Assembly (NCBI GenBank): GCA_043228905.1
Contig: JBHGNT010000005.1
Coordinates: forward strand, 9,982,001-10,046,000
Reading direction: 5' to 3'
Source of the DNA: Azolla caroliniana
Taxonomy: Eukaryota; Polypodiophyta
DNA length: 64,000 nucleotides
The translations under genes and the position numbers were made by a program. Under the pieces are notes generated by a model that saw nothing but the letters and a program-made list of their open reading frames with translations, did not search any database and was not told where the DNA came from. Within the stretch, counting starts at the first letter, position 1. Each line of letters starts with the position of its first letter. Positions 53,042 through 64,000 of the stretch are shown here, piece after piece.

Positions 53042-53629
53042 TGTTAAGAAACAATCTCAACAAAAGCAATGTGATGCTTATTGGTAAATGAGATCTTCCG
53101 TAGTAGATATTAGGAAATTGGCTATTATCAGACGTATAGGTAAAACAACTATTTAGCTACTCACAGCTAATTAGCTGAATATGTAAGTTACTAATATACT
53201 TAGGTAAAAGTAAGAGTGAGAGAAAAAAAGTAAGTAAACAGACGAGAGAGGTTTTTTCTGTGTAATGAAACATAAGTTTTTGGGTTGCTACCAACATTGT
53301 TTACGTACATGTATTTAACGTATAAATACGTATAATACCTTATAGTTTGTATAGTACGTACTATACCTCAATGTTGTTCAGTCAAATATCATGTACATTT
53401 TTCCAATATGGTATTTAACATACATTTGAAAAAACAAGTATAATACGTATTTTTAATGTATTTTTAAATTGGGAGGTACTATACGCGTATTAATACATTA
53501 TATACGTATGGTACCCGTACCGTATCTAACATACCTAACAACCTTGGTTGCTACAGAGGTTAGTCTCCTTCCCCCTTTCTTTCTCTCTTGAAACCTAAAT
53601 GATCATCCACATCACGTGTCTATTGTTGC
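53042..53629 (+). repeat. 3' LTR of copia K, interrupted by a MITE-like insertion
   Basis: It starts TGTTAAGAAACAATCTCAAC after the polypurine tract. The LTR sequence resumes after the insertion at 53292-53545 and ends near 53629 where gypsy L begins. A short AGCTAATTAGCT-bearing stretch occurs at 53149-53178. The right edge is approximate. Confidence 0.6.
53292..53545. mobile_element. MITE-like insertion (254 bp) with 9-bp flanking duplication GGTTGCTAC
   Basis: The 9-bp direct repeat GGTTGCTAC occurs at 53283-53291 and 53546-53554. Between them is AT-rich, TACGTA-rich, non-coding sequence whose ends (CAACATTGTT at left, AACAACCTT at right) form an imperfect terminal inverted repeat. A 9-bp duplication is typical of Mutator-like elements. 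Confidence 0.6.
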
Positions 53630-54660
53630 ACTAAGAAGAGCCGTAGTGCTTTCTTAACAAGGGGGAGTGGCTTCTTATCGAGAGGTTCCCAAGCACGATG
53701 GCAGCGGATTGGAATCGCCTCCTCCTTCGTCCATGATGCAAGGACGAGCCCTGACAAACAAGACGATTGCGGCAGTATGCAAGTTCCTGATTGAGGACGT
53801 TGTCTGCCGATTCAGATGTGTAGGGAAAATCATGGCCAATCGAGGGGTGTTGGATGCACACGAAGCTATGGAGTTATTCGAACGACTAGGGTTCAAGCTT
53901 TCCCTCATGACAGTGTACAATCCAAAGGCGAACGGGAAGGTCGATCATGAGCATGGGCCGATTGTGAAGGTTATTGTACGAGCATGTGACGGACAAGTCC
54001 GAAATTGGCCTCGACTTTTGCCATACGCATTGTGGGCTGACCGAACTACGCACAATTCGGTAGCAGGGTACATGTTGGCCGAACTCATGTTTGGGCAAAA
54101 GCCGATCATGTCGGTGGAACGGACAATCATATAATGGATAACAATTGATTGGACGGACGAGATGAGTCTGGAGGAGTCGCTGATTCGACAACTATAGAGG
54201 CGTTCGGAGGATGTAGAGAGAGCGAAGGCGAAGATAAGCGAGGCACGGATGAAAAACAAGGATTGGTTCGACCAGATGCACCGATTGCTGCCAAGGAAGA
54301 TAGAAGAAGGTGACTAGGTGTTGGTCTACGACAACAGTCTCGACAACCAGCACCGGTCGATGTGGAAATTTGCAAGGAGGTGGTTTGTGCCGTTTGCGGT
54401 GATGAGCACCAACGACAATGCCACATTTCACCTCTTTGAGGACAGTGGTACCGGTTGTGGGGAAGAGAATAAAGGCCTTCAAGAAATGGCAGGAGGCGGA
54501 ACCGGATCCGAAAGTGGAGGACAAGGATGCCGACAAGGACGGGGAGCCGAATGAGGACCCGATTGGCGAAGGTTTGGAGGAGGAAGATTAAAGATCAAAC
54601 CAAAATTCTCCACTACTTTGCTAATTGGCACATACTAGAGGATGTGCGGTTTGGTGGGGG
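53630..54660 (+). pseudogene. Gypsy element L: integrase C-terminal half
   Basis: The frame 53667-54134 encodes the integrase core (HEAMELFERLGFKLSLMTVY, NPKANGKVDHEHGPIVK, LPYALWADRTTHNSVAGY). After stop codons, 54318 onward encodes VLVYDN and KFARRWFVPFAV, the integrase C-terminal fold. It ends in a Gly/Glu-rich tail. A G-rich polypurine-like tract (TTTGGTGGGGG, to 54660) precedes the LTR. Its LTR resembles the end of gypsy C's, so L is probably a relative of C. Confidence 0.82.
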
Positions 54661-55522
54661 TGAATGTCATGGAGGACTCCAGCAAAAAGGGAGAAAACTT
54701 GTTGACCACGTGTGAACGGGGAAGTGCATAAATGTACATGAAAAGGAGCCTTTATATAAAAACAAATGTAAATAAAGAGAATCTTAATCAGTACAAGACA
54801 AGAGTGGTTTAATAGGTACTTTTATGATCCCGCAAAAACAAGGGAATGATAGTGAGTGATGGGAGGAAATTGTGGGGAAAAATCTCTGATAGAAATAGTT
54901 GTCATAACAAGCTATAAAAGGAGGGGAGGAAGATTGTTTCCGGGGGGGATCGCTTGAAGAGGGGAAGATGTTGCCGGTTTCTGATCTTGAGCGCTTCAAG
55001 GTTTTTGTTTTTTTGCTTCAGTTAGGCGTAGTGAGGCTTCTACTCGTGTAGGTAGCCCGTGTGCTCCCGACTAGAGGCTCACTTGTATTTGTGTGTGTTT
55101 TGTTGAGCTCAAAGCTCTGTTACTGGTCTAATGCCATCCTTGTATTCATCTATATTTTTAATCGATTATATGGCATTGATTGTATCCGGGATCTCTTTGT
55201 GGTGCTTGTTTCTCTTTCTCTAAGTCGTGTCAATATTCCTAACTTGTCGGTGGTGGTCAGTGAGATATCGTTCTTCTCTCCCCTATTTTGTGCTTACCCT
55301 GGGTGTTTCAGAGCCCATGTGCTAATCTTTCGGAATCTGCTGGTAGAGTCGGATTGGATAAGGTTCCACGATCATGTGCGCTCACTAAACAACCTCGGTG
55401 TCCAACCAGAATCGGTCATTGCAAACCTCGACCGCCATTCATTACCGAGCTCCTTGGTCCGAGACCCCTGTGGTCTCGCCTGATCCGACACGTACTCACG
55501 GATATCTGTGACAACAGATACA
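54661..55522 (+). repeat. 3' LTR of gypsy element L (862 bp, edges approximate)
   Basis: It begins after a G-rich tract at 54660 (TGAATGTCATGGAGG, or TGTCATGG at 54665). It contains GCTATAAAAGGAGGGG near 54912, a credible TATA box. It ends near CAACAGATACA with the GGTCCGAGACCCCTGTGGTC segment shared with the C LTR at 5455. Confidence 0.68.
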
Positions 55523-55845
55523 TTCCATATTTCATAGTTCTCCCCTAGAACCATGTCAGAAAAGCTCTATTCCAAATCGTACTACACCACCTCCGCCTCC
55601 GATCGAACTTGAAGACAGACCTGAGTACGAAGTTGCTGCCATCCTCGATTCCAAGATAGTTCGTAATAAACTCTACTATTTGGTGGATTGGTTAGGATAT
55701 AGTTGAAGCAATAATACTTGGGAACTAGTCAAGAATGTGGCAAACGCTCGAGCACTTCTTGAGAATTTCCATCGGCAGTATCTAGATAAACCAGGTCCTC
55801 CATCAAATATGATTCATAAAACTTGTCTTTCGAAGAGGAGGATAG
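55523..55845 (+). pseudogene. Chromodomain relic of a gypsy chromovirus (element N)
   Basis: From 55572 the plus frame reads a proline run, then DRPEYEVAAILDSKIV, LYYLVDWLGYS, a TGA where Trp or another residue is expected, and SNNTWELVKNVANARALLEN and FHRQYLDKPG. This is the chromodomain that follows integrase in chromoviruses and directs insertion to modified histones. A purine tract (GAAGAGGAGGATAG) precedes the LTR at 55846. Its LTR matches that of gypsy F. Confidence 0.85.
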
Positions 55846-56002
55846 TGTCATGATATGGACCCAAAAGGAATTGAACCCATGAACTTATATTACACAAGTT
55901 GAAGCCATACCACTAGGACAACAATTATAATACAAAACATATTATTTTCATTTATTATTTCATTTTAGAAAATTATGTGTGTTCTTTTCCCGGATCGCTC
56001 AT
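55846..56002 (+). repeat. Partial 3' LTR of chromovirus N
   Basis: It starts TGTCATGATATGG; about 157 bp remain before copia M's LTR begins at 56003. It is similar to the F LTR (46961 downward). Confidence 0.7.
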
Positions 56003-56334
56003 TGTTGAGAGATCAAGCTCCACTTAGTTTAGTTAGTTAGTCAACCATGTAACTTCGTAGTTACCTAGATAGAATCTAGTTAGAAGTGTTGACTATAACG
56101 CCTTAAATAGGGCCTTGTACTTAAGTGGGATATTCTAGATCCTCCACTCCTAAGTACATTTATTATAGGACTTACACTTTTGTACCTATATTATCATCAC
56201 ACATGCGCACCCTTGCACATGAGATGTATATATACCTCATTGTGGGTATTTTTGTATTTGATAATGATGATGATAATGCTAATTTAATATAACTACTCAT
56301 CCCCCATCTTGTGTTGTTCATAAGTCTCTCTCTC

Positions 56335-56374
<40 letters not shown>

Positions 56375-56473
56375 TCTCACACACATACACACACATATCA
56401 CTTAATCTTCTGCTTAACTTAATCACATAATTAGGCACTAATTAACCCATGTTTAATTACCTAATTATTAACA
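56003..56473 (+). repeat. 5' LTR of copia M (471 bp)
   Basis: It runs TGTTGAGAGATC to ATTATTAACA and is followed immediately by the primer-binding site TGGTATCAGAG (56474-56484) for initiator tRNA-Met. A (CT)n microsatellite lies at about 56325-56372. Confidence 0.88.
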
Positions 56474-56642
56474 TGGTATCAGAGTGTGTGGTTTAGCACA
56501 TCCACTAAGCCCATCCGCCTCTTCATAATTGTGTGTTCAAAACGTTGAGGACAAATTCCGGCTATCCGCTACCGTAGTGCCGCTATGTAGCACAAGTACG
56601 TGATCGAAGGAAGAAAAGCAAAATGGAAGACACTACATCAAA

Positions 56643-58539
56643 ATGAACACAGAAATGGGTAGCTCGTTCCCTAGTGAAAAGCTAGACTGCAGCAATTATT
56701 CATCTTGGGAGTACAAGATGACCCAATACCTCGTCAGCCAAGGGTATTGGAGCTACATCATCAGCGCTCAAGAAAATAAACCCGACTCAAAGAATGTCGA
56801 CTACACATGGGAGGAAGCGGCTAGTCGAGTAATGTATTGCTTGGCAACATGTGTCCATGACCACATGCTTAGCGATATTCGAGACGCCAAGATGCCTAAA
56901 GAAGCATGGGCAAACTTAAAGAAAATGTGCGCCGACAAAACAACCACCCGAAAGCTTCAACTCCGACAAGAGTTGAATAACATTCGACAAAAACACATGT
57001 CCGTGTCGGACTACACCGCCAAGATCAAGAGCATTTGCGACTCACTTGTCTCCATGAACGTAAACATCGACGAAGACGAGATGGTTCAGGTATGCTTGGG
57101 CGGCCTCACACAACGATTCAATCCATTACGGACGGCAATCTTGGCGAGAGAAAACCCTCCTACATTCTTCGACCTCTAATCAATGCTATTGGTCGAAGAG
57201 AACCACGTCCGAACCAAAAGCAAGACGTCGAAAGGACAAATGCTCTTCTCGAGTTTGGACAGTGGCCGAGGAGGAGGTCACGGTGGTAGAAGAGGCCAAT
57301 TCGACCCATCACACGAAGGGAACCCAAACCTTCACGGAAGCCATCAAGGAACCTTCGGAAGAAGGGGGAGCAATTAAGGCCCGGAACTTGCAATTCTTGC
57401 GGCAAAATCAGCCACAACGAGGCGGAGTGATAGAAAAAGAGAAGTGAGTCGGCTTCAACAAGTCGACAACTCACAAACTACGCATCAAACTCCGACTACG
57501 ACAATTGTAGAGGAATGTTCACGAATCACGCATCGAATTATGACTACGATGATCATAGTGAAATGTTTACAAATTACACCACGAATTCCGACTATGGCGA
57601 CCATGGCGGAATGTTCGTAATGAGGCATAGAGTGAACTCTATGAGGGCCTCCAACTCCGCAAGCACCTCCAATTCAGAAGACGTGTCGTTCGTTGATTCT
57701 GGCACCTCACATCACATGACATCCCACAAAGAGTGGTTCAATGACTTGTGTACACCGAATTGACCCGGCTACATAGAGACGGGAGACGACACCACGCATC
57801 CCATTCGGCACATCGGCAACGATGGCAAGAATAATTGCATCAAGAATGTCTTGCATGTGCCCACGATAACGAAGAATTTGGTCTCGGTAGGCCAAATCGT
57901 GGAGGAAGGAATGGAATTCCACTTCAACAACGAAGGTTGTTTCATCGAGAAAGATGGCCAACTCATAGCAAAGGGACGGAGAGATGGTCGAATGTTCATC
58001 CTCGATTCGGACGAGGTGAAATCAGCAATGTACGCTAAAGGTCTCAAAATCGAGACAAGCATCGAGTTGTGGCACAAGAGAATCGGCCATATAAACCTCC
58101 AATGGCTCCGAGCTATGCAATCAAAGGCAGTCGTCATCGGACTTCCGACATTCGAGTTGAAACGAGTCGACCGAGTATGCGAAGCGTGTCAACTCAGCAA
58201 ACAACATCGACTCCCATTCACGAAGGAGAGCTCCGCAAGCAAAGGACTCTTCGACGGCATACACTTGGATGTATGGGGACCGGCTCAAATGCCGACGATC
58301 GACGGATGCCGATACTACGTAACCTTCATCGACAACTACTCGCGCTATGCGTGGATCTACCCGATGAAGAAGAAAAGCGGTGCTCTCCCACTTCCAAAAG
58401 CTCAAGGGCCAAGTCGAGAAAGAAACTGGTCGACACATTCGATGCCTATGATCAGATGGAGGCAAGGAGTACTTCTCCAACAAATTCACCTCCTACCTCC
58501 AAAGTGAAGGCATTTGGAGAGAATTCTCGTGCCGACACA
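56643..58539 (+). pseudogene. Copia element M: gag, knuckle, protease, integrase (3' truncated)
   Basis: Gag 56643-57179 (NYSSWEYKMTQYLVSQGYW, RKLQLRQELNNIRQKHMSVS, IDEDEMVQVCLGGLTQRF) ends at a stop. A shifted frame near 57395 gives a knuckle CNSCGKISHNEAE whose final Cys codon is TGA. The protease at 57690 reads FVDSGTSHHMTSHKEW. Pre-integrase and integrase follow in 57851-58507 (LWHKRIGHINLQWLRAMQS, GIHLDVWGPAQM, FIDNYSRYAWIYPMKKK). Integrase is cut at 58539 by the LTR of gypsy H. It is related to element E. Confidence 0.87.
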
Positions 58540-58958
58540 TGTTATCGCTAGGGCCGGACAATGGCCTAACACAGGGTGTCCCTTTGAGACACTTCACCAA
58601 AGGGGTGTTGCAGTAGTAAAGTTAGATGGACTATTAATGGAACCCTGATTGGTTACTAAGCAGTGAGATCATTAGTCACAATACACGTGTAGGATAAATC
58701 ACACTTAGCACAGAACGGTAATTAACACTGATTAAAATACCTAAAGCCGAAGACCTATAAAAGGGCCCGGCTAGATTGCAATCATTGGCAACCGGCTACG
58801 AACCGGTTCGGATCCGGATCAGCATACCAACTCCATGTCCATCCGTTCGCTTCTCAAAATCATAATAATTCTATATTATAACATTATAACTAATCAGCTC
58901 CCGGTTATTAATTATCCCCCTTTTCGCATTCTGGACTTCCCTTGTCGGCCGGCTAACA
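58540..58958 (-). repeat. 3' LTR of gypsy element H (419 bp)
   Basis: The plus-strand edge TGTTATCGCTAGGGCCGGAC parallels TGTTATTCGCTTAGCCGGAC of the 4555-bp element, and large parts align (GCCTAACACAGGGTGTC, GACACTTCACCAAAGGGGTG). The inner boundary reads GCTAACA then CATGGCACGCCCGTGG, the same sequence that abuts the 3' LTR of the 4555-bp element. Confidence 0.9.
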
Positions 58959-59079
58959 CATGGCACGCCCGTGGGACAATACCTTGTACGTCGAATCCCA
59001 CTATCCGGCCTTCATTCATCCTCCAAAATGTATAGAGTGCTTTGATCTAAGGGTTCCAATAGTTAATCGAAAAGTTGTT

Positions 59080-61898
59080 CTGTCGTCTACAACTGTTGTT
59101 CCCCCTCCTGTTGTTCCTGCGACTGTAGTTGCTTTTCTTTCCGCTCCGGCTCCACCTGTGGCTGCTGTTGGTTGACTTCCATTGCCTACGACTCCGTCGG
59201 TCTGACTAGGTCGGTCTCCATTTCCGGCTCGACTGGTCTTACCAGCTCTTCCTCCTTTTCCAGCTCAACCGGCCTTGGCGTCTCCTGGCTCTGCTATTTG
59301 GCGTGCACCAGTTCCTGCGGATGACCTTCCTTTAGCGGCTCCTCCTGAGTACTATCTGGTTGGCTTCCCAGGCTTTAACCGGCGTTTGTTCTGAAGACGG
59401 CTCCTCGTCACTAATGCTAATCGCTGTAGTTTTCTTGGCCACTTCTTGTCGTCGTCGTTCCCGTTCATACTTTTCGAAACGGAGTTGGTTGTCCAACTGG
59501 TCATCATCCAGATGTGCCACCAACTGTCGTACCGCCACCCTCTGCTCATCAGCCAAGGATATGAAATCATCCGACAGTTCATCTTTTATTGCTTCTATGC
59601 TTTTTTTATCCAGGATGTACACTTCGTTGCCCTCCTTCCACCGGTTTTCCGCATCTGCCCTCAACAACTGTAGCTCTGCTGCCTGCTTAGCCCACTTCAA
59701 CCACCACTGTACTGAGCTTTCTTCCACCAATTGCTTCGTTCGATTCCTCCATGCCAGTACGATGTCCCGGATCCGCCCCAGCCCCATCTTTGACTTGTTT
59801 TCCGCGGCCTATTTTTCGTCCTTTAATTGTTTGATCAAGCTTGCGATTGCCACTTCTTGGCTTCTGTAGTGCATGAGTTGGGTCTGATATGTCATTTGAA
59901 CTCTATTCAACATCATTGTAATGCGCTCCATTTCCGCATGGTGCTACACTTGCAGGTCCAGTCACTCTTTCACTGCTGCCGCCAGTTCTTTCGCTACTTC
60001 AGCTCCCTTCGACTGCTCTTCCATCCCTGCCACCATCAACCGGTTAACTTCCTCCTGTAGTTCTTTGCACCTCCTGCTGCTGATCACTTTCGGTAGTCAA
60101 TTTCTTATGATCGGCATCCAAATGCTTATAATCCCGGTGCAGTCGATCGAAGTCGTTGGTTTTTTGTTGGAGCTTTTGATTGATAAGCTGACCAGCGCGG
60201 TCCTCACGGTCTTTTTGTTGCCGAAGCTCTTCGTCGAGGCGCTCAATCTCCACTTCCACCATCCTCTGAAGTTTCTCTTTTTCTTGCAGGAGTTTTTCTT
60301 TCTCTTCTTTCAGCCGATGATACGCTTGATGACCTCTTCTCAAGCTTTCCTCTGTTCCGCAGAGGCTGTCGGCCATTCTCCTTTGTTCCTCCTCCTCTGC
60401 TTTTTTCAATTCTCATTCCCTGGCCCTTAACACTTCTTGTGCTGCTAGGTCTTCCCTTAATGTGGTGAGCTCCTGTGCTGACGATTTATGAGTATCCGGG
60501 CCTACCGCCGTCACCGGGGTTTGATCGTTCAGTAGTGTTACCAAGGCCACCAGTTCCAATTGTTGTGGTCCTTCAATGACCAACTTGGCCATTTCTGTTC
60601 TCGCCTTCTCTATGTCTTCTTCCATGATCCAGATTCTTGACCGGGCCATCTCTAATTCCTCGGTTGTGGCTAGAAACCGGGCTTCCTCCACTTCTAACTA
60701 GCAGAGAACACCATTCACCTGTTCTGCCACCCATCGGAGCCATCGATTGTCGGTGCCTTGTGGTCGTGCTAGTTCTGGTCGTGGGATGGCGTTTTCACTA
60801 GTCACAAGCCTATTATTGACTATTACGTCAATCGGCTGCTCCAGTTCTAGCTGTTGCTCCTGCGGCGGTGATGCAAGCAATGCAATGACCGATTCTTGAT
60901 CCACCAGTACTGTCGTGTCCTGGACCGCTGGTTTTGCGATGTCCTGCCGCAGCACTTGCTCCGTCCCCGATTCTTGTTGAGATAGTTATGCCGCCTTCCT
61001 TGACTGCGGCTCCTCAGGGAGGGGCTCCCATATACTATCCTCTGATGTCCCACCTTCATGGCCTTTTCCACTTGTCTGGCGACGCCGTAGCAGCGTCTTG
61101 GTCGACTCATCTACCTGTTGTTCTTTTTCCAGGGTCTTGTTGTTGATTTCTCCGGTTGCTATTCTGCTTGTTGTTCCGACATGCGCAACTTGATTTTCAA
61201 CGGTCTCCCCGAGGTGTCCACCGATGCCTCCTTCTCTGCCAGCCAATTCCGATTAGGCCATTCCTTCGCTTGGGTAGCCAGGAGTTGCTGCCGTTTTGAA
61301 GCTGTTTTGGGGGTCGATTTTGTCGGTCTTTCGCTCTTCCTTTGTTTCATGGGCTCCACCGACGGTGCTAACAGAGTGAGCCATTGCGCCACTGTTATCC
61401 ACATCTTTTTACCATCTTTTATTGAAACGATGACAGCGCTCAGGCCGTCGGCAATGATTACCGGCTACCCAGGGAGTATTCCCCAAAATACCTCATCAAC
61501 AACTCCTGCGAAGGGTTGTCGATCGAGTAGATTCCTCCTTCCGGTAGGACGGTCATGGCTGGGATGGCTTCCTAGGTGATGACCTCTGTGTTGATGGCTT
61601 TAACGACATTTTCCGCATCTCCGTGCGATGGTGCTTCGACTATTCGCGAGAATCCCTCTAGACCGTGTTGCTTCAGCCATTTGTAAGCCGCTTCTGAGAG
61701 TACCATGCATTCCATGTCATCTTCGGAGTTGGTAGGTTGTGGTAAGATGGGTGCGCATGCGTGTTCTGCGTGCTCTCGCCTGACCACTCGTAATCGCTTG
61801 TGTACGCTCAGATCTCTGTGTTCGCGAAATGAAAGGCACTCTGCGTGGCGAAGGTTTTCTTTCTCCATGCGTGGCGCCTTTTCTTGATTCCCATACAT
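59080..61898 (-). pseudogene. Downstream coiled-coil accessory frame of gypsy H (decayed)
   Basis: It lies between integrase and the 3' LTR, an env-like position. Broken minus frames align in order with residues ~250-1202 of the 1202-aa protein: 61898-61572 (LSEAAYKWLKQHGLEGFSRI), 61404-61159, 60955-60698 and 60691-60413 (ARSRIWIMEEDIEKARTEMA). The coiled coil is at 60409-60044 (EESLRRGHQAYHRLKEEKEK) and the conserved block at 59787-59332 (WWLKWAKQAAELQLLRADAE, then ISISDEEPSS). A Gln-rich tail follows. Stops and frameshifts are many. No gag-like N-terminus precedes it here, so the gag part of the 1202-aa protein is a secondary fusion. Confidence 0.8.
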
Positions 61899-62195
61899 GC
61901 ACGTCCTGTACTAATATAGCAGTCGGTTGACACGTGGTGCGCCTGTTTTTAAAAGCTTTAATTAGCCACCAACCACACCTTTTCAAAGTGCCCGTTTGCT
62001 CCTCGCCTCTACATGATGACTTTTCTTTTTCTTTTTCTTTTTTTTTTTCAAATTGAGTTTTAGTTAACCGGAAGCACCGGGTCTGTATCCTGGTTTTTCC
62101 CCATCTTCATGTTTGCCGGTCACCTGTTTGTCGTTATCCGGTAACGCCGGCTCTGCCTGACTGTCGGGTACTTTTTTTTGCTTCCTACTGTTGTA

Positions 62196-64000
62196 TCAAC
62201 CTCCGTCTGCTCGAACGGATTCTGTGGCATCGGTCCACAATATGGTTTGAGTCGGAACCCATTTGCCCATTATCTCACCGGCGAGCGTTCCGAGCTGGTA
62301 TGAACCGTTCAATTCCCGTGTTATCCAATATGGTCCGGTCCACCGGAATCGTAGCTTTCCCAACATCTGACCCATCCGGGTCTGGAACACCAGTACCGTC
62401 TTGCCGATCCCGAACATCTTCTCATTGCCCTTCCAGTGCCGATCGACAAATGCCTTTCTTCGTCGTTGCTCTAGTTCCAACTGCATGAGACTTGTTATCC
62501 GACGCTCCTCGAGTTCGCATAATGCGGCAAACCGGACTTTTTCTGATTCCTTTTCACTTAGTCATTCTCTAACCTGTATCCGCAAACTCGGAACCTGAAA
62601 TTCGATTGGCATTACTGCTTCAAGCCCAAATGCTAACCGGAACGGTGTTGACCGGATACTCGTTTTGTTTGTCGTCCGGTATGCGCATAGTGCACTATGT
62701 AGCTTGGTATCCCAATCAGTTTGGTTTTCATTGACGATCTTTCGTAGGATGTTTTGGAGTGTTTTGTTCGTGGATTCGGCCAGTCCCTTGGTTTGTGGAT
62801 AATAAGGGGTACTACGCTTGTGTACCACTGCATAGAATGTTGTTAAGCTCTCCAGTACTTGGTCGTTGATTAACTCGATCGGGCATCCATACCGGCACCA
62901 GATGTACTCGTATAAGAACTTTGTCGTTGATGCCGCAGTGTTGTCCCGCAAAGCCTTGGCTTCTAGCCACTTGGTTCTCATTGCGGGAGGTTTAAATGAC
63001 CCAACGAAATCCAACCCCCATTTCTAAAAGGGTTCAAAGGGTAGCACCGGCTGGTGAGGCATCCTTGCCTGTTATGTTGGTTGGCCCATCCGCTAACATA
63101 AATCACAGACTTTCACGTACTGAACCGAGTCCTTTAGTGTCGTCGGCCCCCATAGCCCGTTGTGCCATATCTTTCTTGCCGTAGCGTCCCCGGCATAGTG
63201 CCCTCTGGCAACGCCACAGTGCGCTTCTCATAATATTGTGTCCTTTTCGTTGCTTCGCACTGCTCGCCGCCATATGCCATCCACGCCTTTGTGGTACAGG
63301 GTGTCCTGTAGTAGACAAAAATGTCGGCTTTGCACGGCTAACTGCTTCTGCTCATCCCGGTTCATCTCCTCTGGTGGGAGTCCCGCGCTTAGGAATTGAT
63401 GCATGTTGGTTAGCCATTTGTCTTCGTCGACTACCGTGCTATCAGCTGCCATTTTTACTGTTACTTTAAACAACTCGACATCCGGGAACTCATCCAGATT
63501 CCATCACCGGTCTCGCCGGAATCTAACCGGCTCAGATAATCGGCAACCGCATGATGTATTCCCGGCCGATGATATATTTCGAACTCAAACTCTTGTAGCA
63601 ACAATGTCCATCAGGCCAGCTTGCCGTTGAGCGATGCCTTTGAGACTAAATATAATAGCGTTGAGTGGTTGACATGAAATGAAAATTTCTTTCCCAATAA
63701 ATAGTGCCTGAACTTGGTAACACTGTAAATCATCCCTAAGGCTTCTCTTTCCATTGTTGAATAATTTCGTTCTGCCTAGGATAGTTTCTGGCTAGCATAG
63801 TAGACCGGTCGGTACCCATTCGGTTCCGTCCGTTGCATTATTGCGCTGCCGATTGCTATGTCGGACGCATTAATGAACACGTGGAATTCTCTTGACCAGT
63901 CCGGTGGTTGCACCACCGGTGCTTGTGATAGCAGTACTTTCAGTGCCCGGTAAGCTTCCTCCGTATTTGTCCATTGGAACGGTGTCCAGTGAACCACAAG
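62196..64000 (-). pseudogene. Gypsy element H pol: RNase H, integrase (continues beyond window)
   Basis: The RNase H start is at 63997-63776 (WTNTEEAYRALKVLLSQAPV, FHVFINASDIAIGSAI). The integrase zinc-binding region is near 63473-63228 (LLQDTLYHKGVDGIWRRAV). The core is at 63014-62562 (TKWLEAKALRDNTAASTTKF, STPYYPQTKGLAESTNKTLQ) and the C-terminal domain at 62486-62196 (GKLRFRWTGPYWITRELNGS, YQLGTLAGE). Frameshifts and altered residues (DQV where D-Q-G is expected) indicate decay. RT, protease, gag and the 5' LTR lie to the right of the window. Confidence 0.87.

Overview
The window is nuclear DNA of a vascular plant, most likely a seed plant. It has one host-like gene, a WNK-type protein kinase at 21252-23714 (+). 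Almost everything else is nested transposable elements: at least ten LTR retrotransposons of the Ty1/copia and Ty3/gypsy classes, a LINE, small MITE-like elements, and one large multi-gene DNA transposon-like element. No bacterial-type operons, rRNA genes or convincing tRNA genes were seen. The plant assignment rests on copia elements primed by initiator tRNA-Met, Athila/Tat-like gypsy polyproteins, the WNK family and GT-AG introns.

Layout, left to right. 1-5.0 kb: 5'-truncated copia element A (minus) whose LTR carries a triplicated 198-bp unit, interrupted by a solo LTR with a perfect 5-bp target duplication (TTCTC). 5.0-8.4 kb: gypsy element C (plus) with an open gag-protease frame, followed by an inverted duplication of its RT segment. 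8.4-9.6 kb: terminal fragment of the DNA element that recurs at 30 kb. 9.6-18.2 kb: gypsy element B (minus), split inside its protease by a young, intact 4555-bp LTR element (11062-15616). 18.2-27.4 kb: the only low-transposon stretch, containing the WNK gene. 27.4-30.0 kb: LINE fragment (minus). 30.0-38.95 kb: large DNA element with palindromic AGCTAATTAGCT arrays, a spliced zinc-finger/FCP1-NIF-like gene and a convergent transposase-like gene. 38.95-50.6 kb: nested copia D in copia E in gypsy F, then gypsy G and copia I (all minus). 50.6-58.5 kb: copia J, copia K, gypsy L, a chromodomain relic N and copia M (all plus). 58.5-64 kb: 3' two thirds of gypsy element H (minus), running off the window.

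Two systems stand out. (1) The 30-39 kb element. Its gene models are supported by phase-compatible splice junctions, and a second copy of its left terminus (8426-9595) fixes one end at GGGTAAAAGC. The transposase-like protein has Asp-centred motifs (DFAENY, SDGAVSQFK, GKGEHDG), and one 1.69-kb intron is almost entirely palindromic array. (2) An LTR family (the 11-15.6 kb element, H, and a relic in G) carries a large accessory protein with a long coiled coil. In H this reading frame lies downstream of integrase. In the 4555-bp element it is fused to the N-terminal part of gag, giving a 1202-residue protein between almost identical LTRs. The two look like a non-autonomous element and its autonomous relative. 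I could run no searches, so family names rest on motifs read by eye and boundaries without TSDs are approximate.
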